Assembly (NCBI GenBank): GCA_964594175.1
Contig: CAZQLM010000006.1
Span: forward strand, 1 to 23,235
Source: SZUA-1535 sp964594175
GTDB taxonomy: Archaea > Aenigmatarchaeota > Aenigmatarchaeia > Aenigmatarchaeales > SZUA-1535
DNA length: 23,235 nt
Reading direction: 5' to 3'
The stretch's first letter is position 1; each line of letters opens with the position of its first letter. Below, one piece after another: positions 14,101 to 19,951 of the stretch. Below the pieces are notes generated by a model. The model was not told the DNA's origin. It saw only the letters and a list, made by a program, of their open reading frames with translations, and did no database searches. Position numbers and translations under genes: made by a program.

Positions 14101-14772
14101 TTAAAGGTTTTTGCTTTCATAACATTTCAAAATATCTTTTAACGCAGATACTTTGCTCTGTAGTTCTTCAAGAACACTGCTAATTTCTTTGTACTTCTCG
14201 GAAATGTTGTTTGTGTATATTTCAAAGCTGTTTTTCAATGTTTCTACATCATTCAATACCTGCTCTTCTAAGTTTTCAAGCTTGTTTATGATTTCAGTGG
14301 TATTTGTTTTTGTATCAAATGCTGTGCTTTGAATATCATTTAGCACTATCTTTAGCTGCTCATTGTACTCCTGTAGCTTGTTTGTTACATTTTTTATTTC
14401 TTTTCCGATATTATTGTAATAGTTTTCAATATACTGTTTTACCTCATTCTTGCCTTCCTCTATTTCGTTTGTTAAATTTTTTTCCGTCTCGCAAACTCGA
14501 CCTACCAAATCCTTTGCTACATCTTCGGTAATTATCCATCCTCTTTCTTTGGCTTCATCAAAAATTTTTCCGAATCGTGCCTGCAAGTGATTTAAGTTTT
14601 CTTCAGTTTTTTCTAATACATCATACCCTTTATGAACAGTTTGAATCACTCCTGTATGTGCGGTTTGTGCCAGTGCGACTTGCGCCAAAGATGTTCCAAG
14701 AAAATTGCTCTTATATTCATTTTTAACCTCTCCCATTAACTTAATTGCACTTTCCATTAATTCCTTCATCAT
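14101..14772 (-). CDS. Coiled-coil protein of unknown function
   Basis: This 223-aa, mostly helical protein has no membrane segment. An N-terminal region of about 60 residues (SNFLGTSLAQVALAQTAHTG) is less charged. It is followed by long coiled coils rich in Glu, Asn and Lys (NKLENLEEQVLNDVETLKNS), ending in LKDILKCYESKNL. The ATG overlaps the stop of the upstream gene as ATGA, and GGAGGTG lies seven bases before it, so the pair is co-translated. The organisation recalls rod-like adaptor or methyl-accepting-type helices, but no family motif is present. Confidence 0.65.
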   Translation of the reverse strand: MMKELMESAIKLMGEVKNEYKSNFLGTSLAQVALAQTAHTGVIQTVHKGYDVLEKTEENLNHLQARFGKIFDEAKERGWIITEDVAKDLVGRVCETEKNLTNEIEEGKNEVKQYIENYYNNIGKEIKNVTNKLQEYNEQLKIVLNDIQSTAFDTKTNTTEIINKLENLEEQVLNDVETLKNSFEIYTNNISEKYKEISSVLEELQSKVSALKDILKCYESKNL

Positions 14773-15485
14773 TTTTGTTCACCTCCTTTTTTGCTAATAT
14801 TTTCCAACACCCTAAATCCTTGATACACATCCTCTACTATCCCAGCATCTACCAGCATTTCCGTTATTTTATATGCCAATTCTGCGGCTTCTGGATTTTC
14901 TTGAGCCAATTGATAGATTCTTTCAAAATATTCTCTAAAATCTGTTCCTCTTACCATTGATTCATAAGCACGTACGCCAGTTGCTTCTTCGTAGCGCGCT
15001 CTTTGGGCTTCTTCTACCTCTTCTATTCCAACTCTTACAATGCGACCATCTTCAGTAAGTTGATAACGAGGTCTAAATCCAGCCCTCCTGAGTATTTGAT
15101 CTTCTGTAGCCAGTCTTTGCAAGTATTGATTATAATCTTCTTCCTCTTTTTCTCTCCCACTTTTCAATATAGCATACAACTTTCCATATTCTGCTCTCTT
15201 ATATTGTATTTTTTCTTTCCACTTGTCAATATTTTCCTCAGCTTTTCTATCCCAACCTCCTGTTATCCAATTCCAAAAAGGTGTAAAAACTGGTGAAGCG
15301 AGGTTCCATAAAGCTATTGTCCATCCCCAAGGGCTAAGTCCAAGTCTTTCAAGAGCAAGCATTCCTTGAATGTCTTCGAAAGTAGGAGTACACATTCCCA
15401 ATTCTTCTTTAGCAGCTCTTAATTCCTCAAGTTTCACAAGTCCAATAGGAGATACCATCATAGTTGTAGGATCTTGGCGCTCCAT
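14769..15485 (-). CDS. Unknown soluble or peripheral protein of the 14.1-16.3 kb locus
   Basis: The product is 238 aa from ATG 15485 (MERQDPTTMMVSPIGLVK), preceded by AGGTGGTG. The protein has a Trp-rich amphipathic centre (LGLSPWGWTIALWNLASPVF and FWNWITGGWDRK) that could lie on or partly enter a membrane. A charged helical region and a C-terminal segment rich in helices follow (NPEAAELAYKITEMLVDAG). I do not recognise it. It is co-transcribed and translationally coupled with the coiled-coil gene downstream, and shares the neighbourhood with the membrane protein gene upstream. Confidence 0.65.
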   Translation of the reverse strand: MERQDPTTMMVSPIGLVKLEELRAAKEELGMCTPTFEDIQGMLALERLGLSPWGWTIALWNLASPVFTPFWNWITGGWDRKAEENIDKWKEKIQYKRAEYGKLYAILKSGREKEEEDYNQYLQRLATEDQILRRAGFRPRYQLTEDGRIVRVGIEEVEEAQRARYEEATGVRAYESMVRGTDFREYFERIYQLAQENPEAAELAYKITEMLVDAGIVEDVYQGFRVLENISKKGGEQK

Positions 15486-15517
15486 TTTCACCACCTATTA
15501 ATAATAACACATTTCTG

Positions 15518-15547
15518 ATATATAAAGTTAACGTTCGTTAATTAACG
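15518..15547 (-). promoter_or_regulatory. Promoter with palindromic candidate operator for the 15485 gene
   Basis: On the minus strand CTTTATATATC (about 15518-15528) lies about 33-43 nt upstream of the ATG at 15485. Immediately further upstream is the perfect 12-bp palindrome CGTTAATTAACG (15536-15547), next to a second GTTAAC (15528-15533). A palindrome directly upstream of an archaeal TATA box is a usual place for an activator or repressor to bind. This is inferred from position only. Confidence 0.4.
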
Positions 15548-15558
15548 TACAGAAATCT

Positions 15559-16251
15559 TTAAAAACCCAGAATTCCTCTTCTTTCTCTTCTTCTTATTTC
15601 TCTTATGACAGTTCTTCTACTTCTTAGTTCGTTATGAAGTTCTTGTGTGAATTGTTTTACAACCTCATCGCCTATTCCAGCATTTTTCATGGAAAGAATT
15701 GCTTTCTCTACTAATTGTGATATTTTTTTCTCTTCCATGGTATACGGGTTGCGGAATATTTCTTCTGCTTTTCTTTTTAGCTCATCATCATTTGTTTGTT
15801 CTCCTATCTCTTTAATCATACCTTTCAATCCTTCATTTATATCTCTTAGCTCTTCCTTGAATAAATCAAGTTCTCTCCTTCTGATAGCCAAATCTTCTAC
15901 AGTTTTTGCTCCTCTATGCAACAATGGCCAAGGTGCGACTTTGTAAATCAAAAACATCACAAATGCCAGAGGAATCAAAATTGTATAAAGTGCGCTTGCT
16001 ACCGCTGCCACTGTGCTATAAAATCCTGAAAAGATTACATAAACATAAGTTGCTACAAGAACTATTCTCCTTATAATTACATGCTCTCCAAACCAAAGAG
16101 AAAAAATGTAAAGAAACATGAAAAGCACGACATGGGGAATTAAAATCAAATAAAGCAGCTGGTCTTGAACAGTAGGATACCTTGCCAAAAGTTCTGGAGA
16201 AATTTTCAAAATATCCTGAAAAATCCAAGTGCTTAAATCCACCGCCATAGC
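15559..16251 (-). CDS. Three-helix membrane protein with a charged cytoplasmic helical domain
   Basis: From ATG 16251 (MAVDLSTWIFQ) the product is 230 aa. The N-terminal 105 residues hold three transmembrane helices (about 31-52, 61-78 and 82-104). The rest is a soluble, highly charged helical domain (RRRELDLFKEELRDINEGLK) ending in an Arg-rich tail (RREIRR-type). The open frame reaches 16320, but TATA-like sequence (TTTATAT, about 16279-16286) lies inside the extension, 25-35 nt before 16251, favouring the shorter form. No family recognised. Gene order suggests it is the membrane component of a locus with the two downstream genes. Confidence 0.6.
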   Translation of the reverse strand, partial: AMAVDLSTWIFQDILKISPELLARYPTVQDQLLYLILIPHVVLFMFLYIFSLWFGEHVIIRRIVLVATYVYVIFSGFYSTVAAVASALYTILIPLAFVMFLIYKVAPWPLLHRGAKTVEDLAIRRRELDLFKEELRDINEGLKGMIKEIGEQTNDDELKRKAEEIFRNPYTMEEKKISQLVEKAILSMKNAGIGDEVVKQFTQELHNELRSRRTVIREIRRRERRGILGF

Positions 16252-16391
16252 TATCGTAAAAATTATGTTTTTGATAAGATATAAATCTTTAAAGCTCATA
16301 AATATAATAGCATGAGACAAACAGTGAAAGAAAAGGAAGAAAATTGAAAATTATACATTCACACAATCGCGCGAAACTGCTTGCAGAAAAA

Positions 16392-17690
16392 TTACCTTGG
16401 TTTAACAAAGCCCCATTTTTCCAAAGCTTCTCTAAGCTCTTTATGAGTTTGAGCATATTCTTCCAAGCTTATTCCTTGCTTATAAGCATGTATTGCCTGA
16501 ACAACCGCTTTAGCCCCTGCTTCTGTTCCGGAAGGATGGCCGTGAATGCCACCGCCTACTTGTATGCCTATATCGCATGTGCCGTAAATTTTTAATAGCT
16601 CTGGGATTAAGCCGGGATGCAAACCACCGCTAGCTATTGGTAGCATTGGTTTAATTTTGCTCCATTCCTGCTCAAGCATGAGCGGAAACTTTTCCTTAGC
16701 ACGGTTTTCTGTTATAGCTTCTTTTATTGTTAAAACTTCTTCTTTGCTCGCTTCGAGCTTTCCTATAACTGTGCCAATGTGAATGTTATCCACTCCTGCT
16801 AAGCGAGCAAGTTTTGCAAGGAAAAGCATGGTTATTCCGTGCTTTTTGTTTCTCGTGAAAGCTGCGTGCATAGCTCTATGGCCATGAATAGCCATTTTAA
16901 GCTCGCGAGCTATCTCGCAGGCTTGTTGCACAGCAGTAAAACCGCTCACCACCAAATCAAGCATGAAATACCTAAAGCCATGCTCATAAACAAGCTTTAC
17001 CCTTTTCTCAAGTTCCCTCAAATTTGGAGAGGTAACGTTAATGTAAGCATCTTTTATCTCGCCTGTCTCTTGCTCTGCTTTATCTCTAGCTTTAGCTAGC
17101 AAGCTAACGCGCTTTTCAAACCGGTTAAATTTTTGGTTTGTTAAATTTTCATCATCTTTAACGCAGTCTACGCCTCCTTTCCAAGCTTGGTAAGCAATCT
17201 TAGCATGCTCTTTAGCGCTCATGCCTATTTTTGGTTTAGGAACAGTGCTTACTATCGGGCCTTTCTTCTTTTTAAAAATCTTTTTTATCGCTTCTCTCCC
17301 ATACAAAGGGCCTTTGAAATAGCGAAGATAACCTTTTGAAAAAGAAACATCTATTAAGCGTAGATTTTTCACGGCTTTCATTCCGAAAATATTTCCAGCT
17401 ACTCCAGAAAGCAAATTTGCTATGCTTCCTTCTTCCCAAAGCTCTAAAGGATAAGCTATTTTTACATAGCCTTTCCTTTTCCAGAAAGCTCTCGCACGTA
17501 GAGCGAAAATCTTTTTTGTTAGCGTGTTTAAAGTTGTCCACGTCCCAATTGAGCTTTCGCTTGCGATTCTTCCAATGGCATCTTTTTCGCTAACTCCTTT
17601 AGCAGGCTCAAAGTAATATAAAGCTATTAAATCGCTTTCTTTTGGTTTGTAATTAAAATCCACAAAATCGCGATACCATTCAAATGACAT
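16392..17690 (-). CDS. rbcL: Ribulose-1,5-bisphosphate carboxylase, form III (archaeal type)
   Basis: This 432-aa RuBisCO large subunit most probably works in the archaeal AMP/nucleoside salvage pathway, turning ribulose bisphosphate and CO2 into two 3-phosphoglycerates. Key residues are visible (spinach numbering in brackets): ESSIGTWTT [E60, T65, W66], NIFGMKA [N123], PKPKIG [K175], the carbamylated-lysine motif GGVDCVKDDEN [K201, D203, E204], HRAMHAAF [H294], HIGTVIGKLE [H327, K334], SGGLHPG [S379] and QVGGGIHGHPSG [G403-404]. It is therefore complete and probably active. I chose ATG 17690 because a TATA-like AATTTAAAAA lies about 25 nt upstream and the family begins near WYxxFVD. The usual partners AMP phosphorylase and ribose-1,5-bisphosphate isomerase are not in this window. 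Confidence 0.95.
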   Translation of the reverse strand: MSFEWYRDFVDFNYKPKESDLIALYYFEPAKGVSEKDAIGRIASESSIGTWTTLNTLTKKIFALRARAFWKRKGYVKIAYPLELWEEGSIANLLSGVAGNIFGMKAVKNLRLIDVSFSKGYLRYFKGPLYGREAIKKIFKKKKGPIVSTVPKPKIGMSAKEHAKIAYQAWKGGVDCVKDDENLTNQKFNRFEKRVSLLAKARDKAEQETGEIKDAYINVTSPNLRELEKRVKLVYEHGFRYFMLDLVVSGFTAVQQACEIARELKMAIHGHRAMHAAFTRNKKHGITMLFLAKLARLAGVDNIHIGTVIGKLEASKEEVLTIKEAITENRAKEKFPLMLEQEWSKIKPMLPIASGGLHPGLIPELLKIYGTCDIGIQVGGGIHGHPSGTEAGAKAVVQAIHAYKQGISLEEYAQTHKELREALEKWGFVKPR

Positions 17691-17710
17691 AGAAGTATTT
17701 TGCCAAAACA

Positions 17711-17736
17711 TTTTTAAATTCTTTTATTAATTTTAT
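17711..17736. promoter_or_regulatory. Divergent promoters of RuBisCO and tRNA-Asn
   Basis: A minus-strand AATTTAAAAA (17711-17720) sits about 25 nt before the RuBisCO ATG at 17690. A plus-strand TTTATTAATTTTAT (about 17723-17736) sits 17-30 nt before the tRNA start. The two transcription units diverge from this AT-only block. Confidence 0.5.
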
Positions 17737-17752
17737 TTCTGCAAGAGCAAAA

Positions 17753-17879
17753 GCCCCGGTAGCTCAGTAGGTAGAGCGCGCGGCTGTTAACCGCGAGGTC
17801 CCAGGTTCGAGATAAGGGCGCCGCGCCCGCCCTTATCAACCCTTCCTCACCACCCTCGAAACTCCTGGCCGGGGCGCCA
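17753..17879 (+). tRNA. tRNA-Asn (GTT) interrupted by an intron in the T-loop
   Basis: A complete cloverleaf can be folded: acceptor GCCCCGG (17753-17759) with CCGGGGC (17869-17875), D stem GCTC/GAGC, and anticodon stem CGCGG/CCGCG around loop CTGTTAA (anticodon GTT at 17786-17788, Asn). The variable loop is AGGTC, and the T stem is CCAGG (17801-17805) with CCTGG (17864-17868). A discriminator G and an encoded CCA follow (17877-17879). The T-loop TTCGAG-T is split after its sixth base by a 51-nt insert. Once this is removed, the loop has the standard seven bases. Confidence 0.9.
17812..17862 (+). other. Archaeal tRNA intron (T-loop, position 59/60)
   Basis: The 51-nt insert lies between T-loop bases 59 and 60. 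The junctions fit a bulge-helix-bulge target of the tRNA splicing endonuclease. Exon TTCG pairs with intron CGAA over 4 bp, followed by a three-base bulge AGA at the 5' junction and ACT at the 3' junction, and the T stem acts as the outer helix. The intron also contains a 9-bp hairpin, ATAAGGGCG/CGCCCTTAT (17812-17820 with 17828-17836) with a 7-nt loop. Introns at this position are known in some archaea. The inner helix next to the bulges is weak (AGGG with CCCT after two extra bases), so a relaxed motif is possible. Confidence 0.8.
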
Positions 17880-17880
17880 A

Positions 17881-17913
17881 TTTAAACGTTCAGCGCCCGA
17901 AGGGTTTAAAAGC
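17881..17913 (+). promoter_or_regulatory. Inverted repeat and TATA-like box upstream of the integrase gene
   Basis: TTTAAAC (17881-17887) and GTTTAAA (17904-17910) form a 7-bp inverted repeat with a 16-bp GC-rich spacer. The right arm is part of GGTTTAAAAGC, which lies 22-32 nt before the integrase ATG and looks like its TATA box. A protein bound to this repeat would block integrase transcription, and it could also be an integrase arm site, being directly beside the tRNA end. Confidence 0.45.
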
Positions 17914-17934
17914 GGTGACATTTTAGATAAACAC

Positions 17935-19140
17935 ATGCTTGCGCTTAAGTTCGAGAAATACAAGCAAAAGCTTCTTGAAGATTCCTCGATTTCTGAGGAA
18001 AACAAAAAGCTTATTTTGGAATACCTTCGCTTTAAGGAAGCTCAAGGATTAACCAAAGGAAGGCTTAACCGAATTTTCGAATGCCTGAAGCGAATAGTGA
18101 AGGGAAACGCTGTGGATTTCTCGAAACTCTCCAGCGAGGATTTGCAAAACATCCTCGTTAAAATCAACAATTCAAAACTTAGCGAGTGGACGAAATACAC
18201 TTACCTAACGATGTTCAAAGGGTTTTGCAGGTGGTTAAACAAGGAGAAAGGACTCAGCCTTGACGTGGAAATTATCAAACCCAAAGAGCCCAAAAACTCG
18301 CTCATGCCCGAGTATCTCATAACGGAGGAGGAATTCAACAAGCTTTTTAACGGCACGGATGACCTGCAAATGCGTGTTCTTTTGGGCTTGCTTTATGAAA
18401 GCGGATGTCGAATTGGAGAAATTCTTTCTTTAAGGATTCAGAATATTTCCTTTAACCAATACGGAGCAAGGTTATTGGTCCACGGAAAAACGGGTCAAAG
18501 AGTAGTGCCGATAATCTGGTTTGCTAACCTGCTTCGCCAATTCCTGGAGGTTCACCCTCTGAAAGATGACCCCGAAGCTCCTTTGTGGTTCTGGGAAGAT
18601 AAGGAAGGTAATGTAAAACCAATGCGCTACGAACAATTCAGAGCGAGGTTAAAGAGGCTTTGCAGGAGAGTGGGAATAAAAAAGCGAATCTGGTTCCATC
18701 TTTTCAGACATTCGAGATTAACACAGCTCGCCAAGGACTTGCCGGAGCAGGTTTTGAAACAGATTTCCGGATGGGTTCCGGACTCAAGGATGGCGAAGGT
18801 TTACATGCACCTGAGCCAAAAGGATGTGGAAGAAAAACTTCTTGCTAATGTTTACGGGATTAAAATCGAGAAAGGGGAGGAAAGGGTTAAGATATGCCCG
18901 AAGTGCGGAGAGGTTAATTCTTACATGCTCAGGATTTGCCAGCGGTGCAGGACGCCTTTGGATTCGAAGGAGTTAATCGAAACCGAGTTAAGGGAGAAGG
19001 AGTTCGAGGAATGGGCGGAGGTTCTTCTCGAGTTCTTTAAGGCGATGGAGAAAACAAATCCCGAAATATTCAAGGTGCTCAGAGAGGTTTTGAAAAAGAA
19101 GGGGAAGGAGCATCTAATTCAAAGTAGTAATAAGGTATAA
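17935..19140 (+). CDS. Tyrosine recombinase/integrase with C-terminal zinc ribbon
   Basis: This 401-aa protein has a SAM-like N-terminal DNA-binding domain (about residues 1-110) and a tyrosine recombinase catalytic domain. Active-site residues are visible: R159 in ESGCRIGEILSL, K185 in GKTGQR, H255 and R258 in HLFRHSRLT, W280 in the His/Trp position (SGWVPD), and nucleophile Y290 in VYMHLS. A zinc ribbon CPKCG...CQRC (Cys 321, 324, 335, 338) and a charged tail follow, as in many archaeal XerA-like or phage integrases. It starts 55 bp after the tRNA-Asn gene, as expected for an integrase at its own attachment site. By eye its codons are richer in G and C than those of the neighbouring helicase gene. 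Confidence 0.93.
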   Translation: MLALKFEKYKQKLLEDSSISEENKKLILEYLRFKEAQGLTKGRLNRIFECLKRIVKGNAVDFSKLSSEDLQNILVKINNSKLSEWTKYTYLTMFKGFCRWLNKEKGLSLDVEIIKPKEPKNSLMPEYLITEEEFNKLFNGTDDLQMRVLLGLLYESGCRIGEILSLRIQNISFNQYGARLLVHGKTGQRVVPIIWFANLLRQFLEVHPLKDDPEAPLWFWEDKEGNVKPMRYEQFRARLKRLCRRVGIKKRIWFHLFRHSRLTQLAKDLPEQVLKQISGWVPDSRMAKVYMHLSQKDVEEKLLANVYGIKIEKGEERVKICPKCGEVNSYMLRICQRCRTPLDSKELIETELREKEFEEWAEVLLEFFKAMEKTNPEIFKVLREVLKKKGKEHLIQSSNKV

Positions 19141-19201
19141 GGGAAAATCCTAAAAATATTGACAGTTTTCTTTCCATAGGTTAATCCTGTGTTAATATTT
19201 C

Positions 19202-19227
19202 TTGCCGAAGGTTGCTTTTTTCGGCAA
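19202..19227. terminator. Hairpin between convergent integrase and HTH genes
   Basis: TTGCCGAA (19202-19209) and TTCGGCAA (19220-19227) form a perfect 8-bp inverted repeat around a 10-nt loop containing a T run. It is in the 187-bp gap between two convergent genes, so transcription termination from either side is the simplest role. A regulator binding site is an alternative. The rest of the gap is AT-rich with a TTTT-containing stretch and no gene that I can support. Confidence 0.4.
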
Positions 19228-19327
19228 AATTGCTTTATTTTACCGAAAAACGTCAAAATCCGTATGACACTAATTAAAATAATTAAAAACCTTTTTGTGT
19301 GTCTGTGCGTACTTAACGTTTTTTCGT

Positions 19328-19720
19328 TTAATTCTTGGAAGTGTTTTCCTCTTCGGAGAGCCCTTCTTCCGCCTCTTCAATCATTTTCTCCACGAATTTA
19401 ACCCTAATATCTTCCTTTGGATACCTGTAAACCGTCTCTCCCTTTTCTCTTATCCTCGTTATTATCTGGTAAATCGTCTGTTCAGATGAAGCTCCCATAA
19501 TCTTTGCAATTTCTTTAGGAGTGTATCCCTGAGAAATCAATTCCAGCACTTTCAACTGCTTCTCTGTTAGTTTGAATCCCCTCATCTCCAAAGTTTTTCT
19601 TAAATTTCTCTGAATCTTTTCAAGCTCCTCTACTCTCTTGTCCAGCTCGTAAACCTTTCTTTTCAATCCAAACACGAGGTCTATGAGCTTTTGATAGCGC
19701 TCTTCTCCCAACACAATCAA
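19328..19720 (-). CDS. Coiled-coil HTH regulator (LuxR/sigma-70 region 4-like helix-turn-helix)
   Basis: The protein of about 130 aa has an N-terminal coiled coil (LKRKVYELDKRVEELEKIQR) and a helix-turn-helix LTEKQLKVLELISQGYTPKEIAKIMG, followed by TIYQIITRIREKG. This is the four-helix pattern of GerE/LuxR-type or sigma-4-type DNA-binding domains, probably dimerising through the coil. The start is uncertain. GGAGGTG lies six bases before a TTG at 19720, and GTG codons at 19726 and 19729 are also in frame. It is the last gene of the leftward replication operon and probably acts as its regulator or an accessory DNA-binding protein. Confidence 0.7.
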   Translation of the reverse strand: MIVLGEERYQKLIDLVFGLKRKVYELDKRVEELEKIQRNLRKTLEMRGFKLTEKQLKVLELISQGYTPKEIAKIMGASSEQTIYQIITRIREKGETVYRYPKEDIRVKFVEKMIEEAEEGLSEEENTSKN

Positions 19721-19732
19721 TTTCACCACCTC

Positions 19733-19951
19733 CTAACCGTATCCTTTGTTTTCACGGTGTTTTGAGTAGTAGTTCAGGATTGTTTTAAAGTACCATATCG
19801 TGTTAAAGCGCTTAATGAATTTGAGAAGCATTCTCATTTCCCTTTCATTGAGTGAAGAGGGATTTTTCTCCAGCTTCGAGAGTATTCGGCCTAAGGTTAT
19901 TCTTTTCCTATACCTTCCCCGTTTGCGGTAATGCCTTAACCTCTTTCGCAT
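19733..19951 (-). CDS. Small Arg/Lys-rich basic protein
   Basis: From ATG 19951, preceded by GGAGGTG five bases upstream, the product is 72 aa. It opens with a very basic stretch (MRKRLRHYRKRGRYRKR), followed by a helical region (LGRILSKLEKNPSSLNEREM). The positive charge suggests nucleic-acid binding. It overlaps the end of the helicase gene by 16 bp and ends in TAG just before the HTH gene. A longer frame to 19999 would lie inside the helicase gene and has no ribosome binding site. No family recognised. Confidence 0.6.
   Translation of the reverse strand: MRKRLRHYRKRGRYRKRITLGRILSKLEKNPSSLNEREMRMLLKFIKRFNTIWYFKTILNYYSKHRENKGYG

Noticed and set aside
19141..19327. A small gene in the gap after the integrase
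   Set aside because: Frames here are short, lack ribosome binding sites and show no protein-like composition. Only the hairpin at 19202-19227 is supported.
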